From Ligilactobacillus saerimneri DSM 16049 (lineage in GTDB: Bacteria; Bacillota; Bacilli; Lactobacillales; Lactobacillaceae): 64,000 nucleotides of DNA. A model generated the notes under the pieces. That model searched no databases, was not told where the DNA came from, and was given only the letters and a program-made list of their open reading frames with translations. The stretch's first letter is position 1. Each line of letters opens with the position of its first letter. The translations under genes and the position numbers were made by a program. Positions 47,034 to 57,600 of this stretch are shown here, piece by piece. Location: positions 1-64,000 of the forward strand of contig NZ_AUHQ01000006.1 of the NCBI RefSeq assembly GCF_000423265.1. Reading direction: 5' to 3'.

Positions 47034-48467
47034 TTGAAATTTGGAGACTTAGGTCTTGATAGAGATTTATTAAAAGCAGTTGATCGAAGTGGCTTCGAAG
47101 AAGCTACTCCAATCCAAGAGCAGACTATTCCCTTGGTCTTGGCGGGACTGGATGTTATTGGACAGGCACAGACAGGAACGGGGAAAACAGCTGCTTTTGG
47201 CTTGCCATTGTTACAGCATTTAGATCCGGACTTGCATGAAGTACAAGCGGTAATTATCTCACCGACGCGGGAATTAGCAGTTCAAACGCAAGAAGAAATT
47301 TATCGTTTGGGTAAAGAAAAGCGTGCACGGGTTCAAGCCGTGTATGGTGGAGCCAACATTCATCGGCAAATTAAAGCACTTAACCGGGGGACACAGATTT
47401 TGGTGGGAACGCCTGGGCGATTATTAGACCATATCCAACGGAAAACGGTCGATTTACGTCATGTTCAAATGTTGGTTTTGGATGAAGCAGATGAGATGCT
47501 CGATATGGGTTTCGTGGAAGATATTGAAAACATCATCCATGCTTTACCAGCTCAGCGCCAAACACTGCTTTTCTCAGCAACAATGCCACAACAGATCTTA
47601 CGAATTGGCGAACGCTTCATGCACGATCCACAGATTGTTAAGATCAAGGCCAAGGAATTGACAACTGATTTAGTAGATCAGTACTTTGTTAAGGCAAAAG
47701 ACTATGAGAAATTCGAAATCATGACCAGGTTGATTGACATTCAGGCTCCGGACTTGACGATTGTCTTTGGGCGAACAAAACGCCGGGTCGATGAAGTTGC
47801 TCGCGGGTTAGAAGCCCGGGGGTATAATGCCGCTGGAATCCATGGCGACTTGACCCAACAACGGCGAATGGAAATTTTACGTAAGTTTAAAGAGGGTCAA
47901 CTAGATATTTTAGTGGCCACTGATGTGGCAGCGCGCGGATTAGACATTTCTGGGGTCACGCACGTGTATAACTATGACATTCCGCAAGATCCAGAGAGCT
48001 ATGTTCACCGCATTGGCCGGACTGGTCGGGCTGGGAAGCACGGTGTGTCAGTAACTTTTGTTACTCCGAATGAAATGGATTATTTACGGGTTATCGAGCA
48101 CCTGACTAAGAAGCGGATGACGCCACTTAAACCGCCAACGGAACATGAAGCCTTTATTGGACAGTTGGCGACAGCGTTCGAAGATATCGAAAAGTTAGTG
48201 AATAACACGGATACCGACAAGTTCCGTGATCAAGCTGAACAGTTATTAGCCCAGTATGATGCGCTTGACTTAGTGGCAGCGATGCTTAATAACATGACTA
48301 AGGATGATCCGGAAAAAGTTCCGGTTAAAATTACTCCTGAACGGCCATTACCACGGCGGCGGAAACAAGGTAGTTTCCACAAGAATCGCCGGTATAGTGG
48401 TTATCGGAATAATGGTGATCGGCGTTCGCGGACTTTCAATAAGAAGCGTAAGCATTTTAATAGGTAA
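47034..48467 (+). CDS. cshA: DEAD-box RNA helicase CshA
   Basis: 477 aa from TTG 47034 (GAGGAGGAA upstream). Q-motif GFEEATPIQEQTIPL, Walker A AQTGTGKTAAFGLPL, PTRELAVQ, DEAD in VLDEADEMLDMG, SATMP, and HRIGRTGRAGKHG. A basic C-terminal tail (RRRKQGSFHKNRRYSGYRNN) follows, typical of CshA, which unwinds RNA for turnover and ribosome assembly. The murF-cshA-acpS-alr-mazEF order matches Bacillus. Confidence 0.96.
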   Translation: MKFGDLGLDRDLLKAVDRSGFEEATPIQEQTIPLVLAGLDVIGQAQTGTGKTAAFGLPLLQHLDPDLHEVQAVIISPTRELAVQTQEEIYRLGKEKRARVQAVYGGANIHRQIKALNRGTQILVGTPGRLLDHIQRKTVDLRHVQMLVLDEADEMLDMGFVEDIENIIHALPAQRQTLLFSATMPQQILRIGERFMHDPQIVKIKAKELTTDLVDQYFVKAKDYEKFEIMTRLIDIQAPDLTIVFGRTKRRVDEVARGLEARGYNAAGIHGDLTQQRRMEILRKFKEGQLDILVATDVAARGLDISGVTHVYNYDIPQDPESYVHRIGRTGRAGKHGVSVTFVTPNEMDYLRVIEHLTKKRMTPLKPPTEHEAFIGQLATAFEDIEKLVNNTDTDKFRDQAEQLLAQYDALDLVAAMLNNMTKDDPEKVPVKITPERPLPRRRKQGSFHKNRRYSGYRNNGDRRSRTFNKKRKHFNR

Positions 48468-48487
48468 TCAGTGATAATTAAGAATGG

Positions 48488-48525
48488 GAGTGGAGAATTG
48501 CATCCAGCAACTTCACTCCTTTTTG
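48488..48525 (+). terminator. Rho-independent terminator after cshA
   Basis: GGAGTG and CACTCC with pairing extensions, then TTTTT. Confidence 0.75.
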
Positions 48526-48597
48526 AATGGCAATTCTTAAGTTAATATTTAGAACTTTCTGCTAGAATGTAGAGTAGTATTTAAAGGAGGAAAAGAG

Positions 48598-48975
48598 ATG
48601 CTTATAGGATTAGGCAATGATGTTGCGGATATTAAACGTGAGCAAGAAATGTTGGCAAGCGGACGCCTAGACCGTTTTGCTGAGCGAGTTTTGACACCTG
48701 AGGAGTACCGCGTATATGCTACTTTTCCTCCGCGGCGGCGTTTAGAATATGTGACTGGACGTTTTTCAGCCAAAGAATCATACGCCAAAGCATTGGGAAC
48801 GGGGATTGGCAGCCACGTTTCCTTCCAAGATATAGAGATCTTGAACGATGAACAGGGACGACCAGTAATCACAAAACATCCGTTAATAGACCAGGCTCAG
48901 GCGTGGATTTCTATTTCCCATACAACGGACTATGTGACGACCGTCGTAATACTAGAGAAAAAGGAAGATGATTGA
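48598..48975 (+). CDS. acpS: holo-[acyl-carrier-protein] synthase
   Basis: 125 aa. GLGNDVADIKR, with the magnesium-binding Asp, and GRFSAKESYAKALGTGIG, with the Glu/Lys catalytic pair. ISISHTTDYVTTVVIL ends the fold. Transfers 4'-phosphopantetheine from CoA to ACP for fatty acid synthesis. AAAGGAGG upstream. It is followed immediately by alr, probably in one operon. Confidence 0.96.
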   Translation: MLIGLGNDVADIKREQEMLASGRLDRFAERVLTPEEYRVYATFPPRRRLEYVTGRFSAKESYAKALGTGIGSHVSFQDIEILNDEQGRPVITKHPLIDQAQAWISISHTTDYVTTVVILEKKEDD

Positions 48976-48977
48976 TA

Positions 48978-50096
48978 ATGGTAGTCGCACGGCATCGGGG
49001 GACAAAGATTACAGTGGACTTGGGGGCAATCAAAGCAAACATTCGCACAGTCCTACATACGTTACCAGCTGACCAGAAGCTATTTGCTGTCGTAAAAGCT
49101 AATGCATACGGGCATGGCCTGGTTCCCGTAGCGTACGCCGCTAAAGAAGCTGGCGCCGCGGGTTTTTGTGTGGCAGTAATTGATGAAGGGGTTGCCCTGC
49201 GGGAAGCAGGACTCAATGAACCCATTTTGATTTTAGGGGTTAATCCAGTAACAGAAGCCCCATATATTGCAGCTAATGACTTATCAGTGGCTGTGGGGTC
49301 ACTTGAATTTTTACAGGAAGCACTGCCATTATTGGCAGAGCAAGGATTACGGTTAAACGTTCATTTGGCTTTAGATACTGGGATGGGGCGGATCGGCTTT
49401 CGTCAGCCAGAAGCTGTTCGGCAAGCCGAAGAGTTCATGCGAGCACATGCGGAACAGTTTCGATTTGAAGGAGTATTTACTCACTTTGCAACTGCTGATA
49501 TGGTTGACACTACGTACTTTAATCACCAAAAGCAAGCTTTCTACAAATTAGTAGGGGCTTTGGATGAACTCCCACCTTATGTGCATATTACTAATTCTGC
49601 TGCGTCTTTGTGGCACCAACAAACGGCAGGTAATATGATTCGATTTGGAATTGCAATGTACGGTCTCAATCCTTCCGGCCGTGAAATGGCTCCTACATAT
49701 GCATTACGACCGGCATTGTCATTGACTAGTGAAGTTGTTCATGTCAAAAAAATCACTGCTGGTGATTCAGTGGGTTATGGCAAGACTTATACTGCAGGGC
49801 AAGATGAATGGATTGGTACTGTTCCGATGGGCTATGCCGATGGATGGTTGCGACGTTTACAAGGGTTTAAAGTCTTAGTGGATGGCGAAGAATGTGAGAT
49901 TGTAGGACGAGTATGCATGGATCAGTTTATGATCCGCCTACCTCACGCTGTTAAGTTAGGTACGAAGGTTACCCTAATCGGGCGGGATGGTGATGCCCAA
50001 ATCACTGCCCAAGATGTTGCAGATTACGTTGGGACAATACATTATGAAATTCTATGTGGGCTTAGCCACCGTGTCCCCCGCGTTTATCGTGATTAA
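48978..50096 (+). CDS. alr: alanine racemase
   Basis: 372 aa from ATG 48978 (TTG 48972 is an alternative). The PLP lysine lies in LFAVVKANAYGHG near residue 39, the catalytic tyrosine in DSVGYGKTYTAG near residue 265, and the CMDQFMIRLP segment is typical. Converts L-Ala to D-Ala for MurF/Ddl and teichoic acid D-alanylation. It sits directly after acpS and before mazEF. Confidence 0.97.
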   Translation: MVVARHRGTKITVDLGAIKANIRTVLHTLPADQKLFAVVKANAYGHGLVPVAYAAKEAGAAGFCVAVIDEGVALREAGLNEPILILGVNPVTEAPYIAANDLSVAVGSLEFLQEALPLLAEQGLRLNVHLALDTGMGRIGFRQPEAVRQAEEFMRAHAEQFRFEGVFTHFATADMVDTTYFNHQKQAFYKLVGALDELPPYVHITNSAASLWHQQTAGNMIRFGIAMYGLNPSGREMAPTYALRPALSLTSEVVHVKKITAGDSVGYGKTYTAGQDEWIGTVPMGYADGWLRRLQGFKVLVDGEECEIVGRVCMDQFMIRLPHAVKLGTKVTLIGRDGDAQITAQDVADYVGTIHYEILCGLSHRVPRVYRD

Positions 50097-50198
50097 ACCG
50101 ATAACAATTGACTTTAGCTGGGAAGGAACTTATGGTAATCTTAAGGTATAAAATCTGTACGATGCTATTTGTACTGGGTAAGTGAGGGATTTGTCGTG

Positions 50199-50441
50199 AT
50201 GAGAGAACGCAACGATGAATTATTCAATTGCACAAACTTTGCTTTATATTGTTCGTTTTATTCGGTTGATGAGGCAACCATTAAAGAAGATCCTGTTGTG
50301 GCTGATTATGTGGCTGCTCACCGGGAAGCTTTGGAGGCTCTTATTGCTGGATATGGTGAGATGGGAAATCTCAATCAAGAAATCTGCGCTGAATACCTGG
50401 GGATTGATTGTCCGGGGATAGGTGACCTCAGCGACAAATAG
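50199..50441 (+). CDS. MazE-like antitoxin (candidate)
   Basis: 80 aa from ATG 50199 (GTG 50196 also possible; GAGGGA upstream). The protein is acidic and helical, with VAAHREALEALIAGYGEMGN and LNQEICAEYLGIDCPG. The assignment rests mainly on position: it sits 25 bp upstream of mazF, where the antitoxin lies in Firmicutes. The sequence itself lacks an obvious AbrB or RHH signature that I can point to. Confidence 0.65.
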   Translation: MRERNDELFNCTNFALYCSFYSVDEATIKEDPVVADYVAAHREALEALIAGYGEMGNLNQEICAEYLGIDCPGIGDLSDK

Positions 50442-50466
50442 ACTCGTTATCGAAAAGAGGGAGTAG

Positions 50467-50847
50467 ATGGCGACAAGCATTAGTCGGGGAGATATCTTTT
50501 ATGCGGACTTATCACCGGTTGTTGGTTCAGAACAGGGAGGAATGCGCCCAGTTTTAGTTATTCAAAATAATATCGGCAACCGGTTTAGTCCAACGGTGAT
50601 TGTCGCTGCGATTACTTCGCGGATCAGTAAAACAAAGATGCCGACCCACGTAGCCGTGAGTGCCAGCAAGCATGGGCTTGAAAAAGATTCTGTGATCTTG
50701 GCTGAGCAGTTACGGACCATAGATAAGCAGCGGCTCAAAGAAAAGATTACCCATGTCCATGAACAAACCATGGAAAAGGTCGACTACGCACTCCGCGTGA
50801 GTATCGGGTTGACCAAGTTACATACAACACCGCATTCTGCTAAATAA
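50467..50847 (+). CDS. mazF: MazF/NdoA-type endoribonuclease toxin
   Basis: 126 aa. The family pattern is clear: [20 protein letters not shown] then [20 protein letters not shown], and AITSR with the catalytic region and [15 protein letters not shown]. Cuts mRNA at short sequence motifs (UACAU in Bacillus). Starts 25 bp after the likely antitoxin with an AGAGGGAG RBS. Confidence 0.93.
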   Translation: MATSISRGDIFYADLSPVVGSEQGGMRPVLVIQNNIGNRFSPTVIVAAITSRISKTKMPTHVAVSASKHGLEKDSVILAEQLRTIDKQRLKEKITHVHEQTMEKVDYALRVSIGLTKLHTTPHSAK

Positions 50848-50867
50848 TCCAAGTAAAACAGGTACTT

Positions 50868-50915
50868 AAGACGGGACAAAAAGTACATCGAAACGATGCC
50901 TTTTGTCCCGTCTAA
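50868..50915 (+). terminator. hairpin after mazF
   Basis: AGACGGGACAAAA pairs with TTTTGTCCCGTCT, with an inner CATCG/CGATG stem. T-rich sequence follows a few bases later, so a weak or distal terminator. Confidence 0.7.
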
Positions 50916-51018
50916 CTTTTTGGTGGGGGAACTTGCTGGAAAAGAAGAAAACAGGTACACTTGACTTAGTTAGAAAGTTTTTAAAGTAGCTCAGTATTTT
51001 CAAGAAAGAAGGATTTTC

Positions 51019-51582
51019 ATGAGTTTAATTAATTGTGAAATTACGGATTTTACTGCTCAGGCTTATCAACAAGGGGACTTCAAGACAGTAACTAAACAAG
51101 ATGTTCTTGGCAAATGGAGTATTTTCTTTTTCTATCCAGCTGATTTTTCATTTGTTTGTCCAACGGAATTAGAAGAACTCCAGGAATATTATTCGGCCTT
51201 TCAAAAAGAAGGGGCTGAGATTTACTCAATTTCTGAAGATACTGAGTTTTCCCACATGGGATGGGCACAACAGTCAGAAAAGATTGGGAAAATTGCTTAT
51301 CCAATGTTAGCCGATCCAACTGGCAAACTAGCTCGTGCGTTCGATGTTTTGAACGAAGAAGAAGGCTTAGCCTACCGTGGGGTCTTTGTGATTGATCCTG
51401 AAGGTAAGATTCAAGCTTACCAAGTATACGGGGACGGAATTGCACGGAGTGCCCAAGAAATTTTACGGACTTTACAAGCAACCAAATTTGTTGCTAAATA
51501 TGGGGATAAGGTTTGTCCAGCTGGTTGGAAGCCAGGGGATGAAGGTTTAGGCACCGGTACTGATTTGGTTGGCAAACTGTAA
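51019..51582 (+). CDS. ahpC: alkyl hydroperoxide reductase subunit C (peroxiredoxin)
   Basis: 187 aa typical 2-Cys peroxiredoxin. The peroxidatic Cys is in DFSFVCPTELEE near residue 47 and the resolving Cys in KVCPAGWKPG near residue 166. Reduces peroxides. The usual partner ahpF is not adjacent, so another flavoprotein or thioredoxin may recycle it. Monocistronic, with the terminator of repeat copy F downstream. Confidence 0.95.
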   Translation: MSLINCEITDFTAQAYQQGDFKTVTKQDVLGKWSIFFFYPADFSFVCPTELEELQEYYSAFQKEGAEIYSISEDTEFSHMGWAQQSEKIGKIAYPMLADPTGKLARAFDVLNEEEGLAYRGVFVIDPEGKIQAYQVYGDGIARSAQEILRTLQATKFVAKYGDKVCPAGWKPGDEGLGTGTDLVGKL

Positions 51583-51620
51583 AATTGGTGATTATAAACA
51601 TAGAATATTTAGGTATGCTG

Positions 51621-51735
51621 TGAGTGGAAAATAACCTTTGTGACATTGTGGTTATTTTCGCGATATCTGTGTCCTATTAGTTAATAAAAAACGAGGTTGA
51701 TAGGAAAACTTTGTTTTCTTTCAACCTCGTTTTTG
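51621..51735 (+). repeat. dispersed intergenic repeat, copy F (internally deleted)
   Basis: Arms GGAAAATAACC (51626-51636) and GGTTATTTTC (51650-51659) are kept, but the core of about 70 bp between them is missing, leaving a compact hairpin. GATATCTGTG and the end hairpin ACGAGGTTGA/TCAACCTCGT (51691-51730) plus T-run follow. Confidence 0.75.
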
Positions 51736-51833
51736 TGTACTTATTAAAGAGCTAAAATCGTGTAAGTTTTGCAGTAGCTAGTCAAAAGGATATTTTCCAG
51801 TGATTATGCAAAAAACTTGTAGGAGATTGGCTA

Positions 51834-51864
51834 TAAAAAAACCCCATCCCATGAATGGATGAGG
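51834..51864 (-). terminator. terminator of the CBS/ACT gene
   Basis: Minus strand: CCTCATCC-ATTC-ATGGGATGGGG followed by a T-run. Confidence 0.75.
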
Positions 51865-51912
51865 CAAAAGATGACTACCAGTAAAGGGAACTTCCCCTAG
51901 TTAGTCAGGAAA

Positions 51913-52545
51913 TTAAGCTTGAAGATCTTCAATTTCAGAAACTTTGAAATTCTTGCGCTCAAGTGCGTCAACAATTCTTTCCATCCGTTCGTGGGTAATG
52001 TTAGCTGGTAAAGTGAATAGTACCCGCCGTACTAACTCTCCTTGAACGTCTAAAGTCATACAGTTAGCAATCGTAGTGTACTTGGTGATGATCTTAGCCA
52101 TATCAACCAAATCGCCTCGTTCACCAGAGGAAACAACAGTTAAGACATAGGAACCAACGTTAACATTCCATGATTGAGATAACATCTCTAGTAACTTGGC
52201 ATGAGTCAAGATCCCGTAGAAGTGATTTTCATTATCCAAAACTGTGATGTAAGGAAGATCTTTAATGGTAAAGAAGATCTTAAAGAAAGCATCATCAATA
52301 TTAACAAACTTAGTTGCATTCTTTAAGAGATGGGTAACAGGGAGAGACATGTCACCACCCCGTGACTTATGCCGGTAAATGTGCATCTTGTAGATATTGC
52401 CACGGAAAAGATTACCCGTTTTATCAAGGACAGGCACACACCGGAACCCGGAGTCTTCTAAGATTTTGAGTGCCTCTTCAAGAGTAATATCTTCGGGCAC
52501 AGTTGTTAATTCAGCTTTAGGTCTGACCAAAGTTTTCAGTAACAT
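51913..52545 (-). CDS. CBS-domain plus ACT-domain protein (CbpA-like)
   Basis: 210 aa. Two CBS motifs (about 1-130: TLEEALKILEDSGFRCVPVL; LPYITVLDNENHFYGILTH) are followed by an ACT-like domain (about 135-210, GSYVLTVVSSGERGDLVDMA). This layout matches lactic-acid-bacterial CBS-ACT proteins, some of which bind cyclic di-AMP; ligand binding here is an inference. Monocistronic and placed next to ldh. Confidence 0.8.
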   Translation of the reverse strand: MLLKTLVRPKAELTTVPEDITLEEALKILEDSGFRCVPVLDKTGNLFRGNIYKMHIYRHKSRGGDMSLPVTHLLKNATKFVNIDDAFFKIFFTIKDLPYITVLDNENHFYGILTHAKLLEMLSQSWNVNVGSYVLTVVSSGERGDLVDMAKIITKYTTIANCMTLDVQGELVRRVLFTLPANITHERMERIVDALERKNFKVSEIEDLQA

Positions 52546-52630
52546 TTGAATCCCTGCTTTCTGTCATTAGTGTTTAAGTCAATCATACCATATTTTCACA
52601 AAAATCTAATTAAATAATTATAGAAATCAA

Positions 52631-52806
52631 AAGTGAATGGGAAATAACTTTTGCAGCCAGGTATTGAGTTATGCTCGGATAATGACGTAAAGTGTGGTGG
52701 TCTTCGCTCGTACTTAGATACTAGCCTTGCGGTTATTTTTCCCGATATCTGTGAAACATTAGTGAATAAAAAAGACTGGGGGAAAACGTTGTTTTCTCCC
52801 AGCCTC
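52631..52806 (+). repeat. dispersed intergenic repeat, copy G
   Basis: Arms GGGAAATAAC (52639-52648) and GGTTATTTTTCCC (52731-52743); ATGCTCGGATAATGAC, CGTACTTAGATACTAG and ATATCTGTGAAACATTAGTG blocks align with copy D. End stem CTGGGGGAAAAC/GTTTTCTCCCAG (52774-52803). It lies just after the ldh stop, so its stem may terminate ldh on the opposite strand. Confidence 0.8.
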
Positions 52807-52831
52807 GTCGTCAAGAATAGATTTAATAACT

Positions 52832-53914
<1,083 letters not shown>

Positions 53915-53977
53915 TCACTATAAACGAATATTAATATGCAAAAAAGCGGAAATAAACTCTTTCTAAAAGGGGTATGC

Positions 53978-54037
53978 TATACTTAAACAAAGAAAAACGT
54001 CCCCAACTGGAGACCGAAGCGGTCGCCGGGTTTTTTG
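53978..54037 (+). promoter_or_regulatory. pth promoter -10 and leader terminator
   Basis: TATACT (53978-53983) is a -10. CCC-AACTGGA-GACCG-AAG-CGGTC-GCC-GGG plus a T-run (54001-54036) forms a terminator between this promoter and the pth start, so pth-mfd transcription may be attenuated. The signal is unknown. Confidence 0.5.
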
Positions 54038-54063
54038 GTATGGATAAAATGGAGTGATTTGTG

Positions 54064-54621
54064 ATGAAAATGGTTGTAGGCTTGGGCAATATTGGGAAAA
54101 AATACGAAGCAACGCGGCATAATGTAGGATTTATGGTTGTCGATGAGTTGGCACAAGTGTATGGAGCAACTTTTGCTAAGGAAAAGATGAATGCTCTGGT
54201 AACTGAGATTTTTATTGCTGGGGAAAAAGTGTTACTGGTTAAGCCAACAACATATATGAATGAATCTGGACGTGCTGTTCGTCCGTTAATGGATTTTTAC
54301 AAAATTCCCGTCGAAGACATTATCATTTGTCATGATGATATGGATTTAGATATTGGAAAGTTACGCTTGCGTCAAAAAGGATCTGCAGGCGGACACAACG
54401 GGATTAAGAGTATTATCAGCCATGTTGGAACGCAAAGCTTTAAGCGGCTACGGGTCGGCATTGGACACCCAGATAAAATGACCGTGGTTGACTGGGTATT
54501 ATCGCGTTTTAGTCAGGCCCAAAAAGCAGTAATCACGGATACGATTGCAGATGGAGTAGCTGCGATTGAGGAATGGGTTAAGACGGACAATTTTGCTAAA
54601 GTGATGAATGATCATAACTAA
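54064..54621 (+). CDS. pth: peptidyl-tRNA hydrolase
   Basis: 185 aa from ATG 54064 (GGAG nine bases upstream; GTG 54061 also open). GLGNIGKKYEATRHNVGFMV, with the catalytic His, LVKPTTYMNESGRAV, HDDMDLDIGKLRLRQKGSAG and GHNGIKSI are diagnostic. Frees tRNA from dropped peptides. It precedes mfd, as in Bacillus. Confidence 0.97.
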   Translation: MKMVVGLGNIGKKYEATRHNVGFMVVDELAQVYGATFAKEKMNALVTEIFIAGEKVLLVKPTTYMNESGRAVRPLMDFYKIPVEDIIICHDDMDLDIGKLRLRQKGSAGGHNGIKSIISHVGTQSFKRLRVGIGHPDKMTVVDWVLSRFSQAQKAVITDTIADGVAAIEEWVKTDNFAKVMNDHN

Positions 54622-54658
54622 AAAAGATCAAAGGGTATGAAAGGAGGGAATGTACGAA

Positions 54659-57600
54659 ATGCAGTTAGATCACCTTTTGGACGGCGTCCCTGAGTATGCT
54701 AAGTGGCGCGATCACTTACCAGCAGCAGGACGCTATCAACTGACAGGATTGCTGGATTCAGCTAAAACAATGGCTTTGGTTGATTTGTGGCGCCACCGTT
54801 CGCAACCATTAATGATTGTCGTGGATGATTTATACCATGCACAAAATTTGGTTGCTGACTTAACAAACTTGGTCGCTGCTGAAGACGTTGAGATGTTTCC
54901 CGTTGAAGACTTGATGGCGGTCGAGATGGCAGCTAGTTCCCCTGATTTTCGTCGCCAAAGAGTAAGGGCGTTGGATGCTTTGGTACGGGAAAAACACAAG
55001 ATTATTGTAACCACGGTGGCGGGGATACAACGTTTTTTGCCCCAGCCACAAGCGTGGCAAGACTACCAGGTGCAATTGGAATTAGGTCAAGACTTAGATC
55101 TTGAACGGACCCTTGCCCGCCTGAGCGTAATGGGATATCAACGGCAAAAAATGGTATTAAAGCCAGGAGAGTTTGCTGTACGAGGATCAATCTTAGATAT
55201 CTATCCGTTAGATGGAGAAAACCCAATTCGGGTAGATTTATTTGACACAGAAGTTGACTCTTTACGCACTTTTGATGTAGCAGAACAACGGAGTATTGCT
55301 AATATTGATCGGGCAACGATTATTCCGGCGACTGATTTTATTGCTAGTTTCGAAATGCTCAACCGTGCAGCGGAACAAGTAGAAAAAAAGTACCAATCTG
55401 CTGTAAATAAAACTCAGGATCAAGAGCTGCAGGAACAAATGCAGCAGTATTTTCCTCCGGTGGTGGCTGCTCTTAAGCGTGGAGAACTTGTGGCAGAGTA
55501 CTTGCCGTTAAGTGAGATGATTTTTACACAGCCGGCAAGTGTGATTAATTATGTTCCTGCTGGAAGCATTATTGTTTATGATGACTATAATCGTTTGCTA
55601 GACCATGCCGAAAAAATGCGACTGAATACCGCCCAGTGGCAAACTGAGCGAATGGCAAGCGGACGATTGCTACCTAACCTTGCGTTACATCATGATATTA
55701 GAACTCTCCAAAAAGCAGATCATCAGCACCTGATTATTTTTAATTCGCTTTTTGCTAAGGGTATGGGACGGATGACACTTGATGGAACAGTGGAAGTCAA
55801 AACCCGGGCAGTACAACAGTTTTTTGGGCAGATGCCACTGCTCAAAGTAGAAACAGATCGCTGGCATAAGCAAGGACAAACAGTTGTTTTGTTGGTTAGT
55901 GACCCTAAGCGTATTCCCAAATTAGAGCAAACCTTAGCGGACTTTAAAATACCAGCTATTGTTACACCGGCAACAGCCCTGCAACCTGGGACATCCCAGA
56001 TAGTTGAAGCCAGCCTAACCAAGGGTTTTGAGCTTCCAGTTGCTAAAGCAGTTATACTAACTGAATATGAGTTATTCCCTAAAACGACCAAGAAACGTCC
56101 CCGGCGGCTAACGATGAGCAATACCGAGCGGTTGAAAAGCTACAAAGATCTCAAAGAAGGCGACTATGTAGTACATGTCAATCATGGGATCGGTCGGTAC
56201 ATTGGGATGAAGACTATGGAAGTCCAAGGAAAGCACCAGGATTATATTACGATCGAATATCAAAAAGATGATCGTTTATTCATCCCAGTGACACAATTAG
56301 ACCGCATTCAAAAATACGTTTCTGCTGAAGGAAAGCCCCCTCACATTAATCGGCTTGGAGGCAGTGAATGGAAGAAAACTAAACACCGAGTGGCTAACAA
56401 GATCGAAGATATTGCGGATGATTTGATTGCTTTATATGCCAAGCGGGATTCTGAAAAAGGGCATGCTTTCCCGCCCGATGATGATTACCAACGCGAATTT
56501 GAGGATGCGTTTGCGTATACAGAAACGCCTGACCAGTTACGGTCAGCAAAAGAAATTAAAGCGGATATGGAGAAGCCAAAACCAATGGATCGTTTGTTGA
56601 TTGGTGATGTTGGCTTTGGAAAAACGGAAGTTGCTTTGCGGGCTGCTTTTAAAGCGGTAGAAGATGGAAAACAAGTTGCTTTACTGGCCCCGACAACGGT
56701 ACTTGCACAACAGCATTACGAAACAATGATTGAACGTTTTAATGATTTTCCGGTAGAAATTGGAATTTTATCGCGTTTTAGCACCTCCAAGCAGGTCAAA
56801 GAAACTTTAACTGCTCTTAGAGAGGGGAGACTAGATATCATTGTTGGTACCCACCGATTGTTGTCAAAGGATGTACAGTTTGCTGATTTAGGTTTATTAA
56901 TTATCGATGAGGAACAACGGTTTGGTGTCAAGCATAAAGAACGTCTCAAAGAATTACGCACTAACGTGGATGTATTGACTTTAACGGCAACACCGATTCC
57001 ACGAACACTGAATATGTCAATGCTTGGAGTGCGGGACCTATCAGTTATTGAAACACCACCGCAAAACCGGTATCCAATTCAAACTTATGTTATCGAGCAA
57101 AACTATGGTGTGGTTGTTGATGCTATTAGGCGGGAACTTGAGCGGGGAGGCCAAGTATTTTATCTCCATAACCGTGTAGAAGATATTGAGCAAGTAGTTC
57201 ATTTCCTCAATGATTTAGTTCCAGAAGCACGCATAGTTGCGATTCATGGTCAGATGACAGAAGCACAATTAGAGCGGACATTGTTTGACTTTATTGCTGG
57301 AGAGTATGATGTGCTAGTGACAACAACAATTATTGAAACAGGGGTTGATATCCCTAATGTTAATACATTACTGGTAGAAAACGCTGACCGGATGGGGCTT
57401 TCACAGCTTTACCAGTTACGGGGCCGGGTTGGACGGTCGAACCGAGTGGCATATGCATACTTTATGTACCAACCCAACAAAGTATTAACAGAAGTAAGTG
57501 AAAAGCGCCTCGAAGCGATTAAAGATTTTACGGAACTTGGTTCAGGGTTCAAAATAGCAATGCGGGACCTAGCTATACGAGGGGCTGGTAACCTTTTAGG

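Noticed and set aside
50968-51000. PerR box before ahpC
   Set aside because: TTAGAAAGTTTTTAAAG is AT-rich but too far from the TTATAATnATTATAA consensus.
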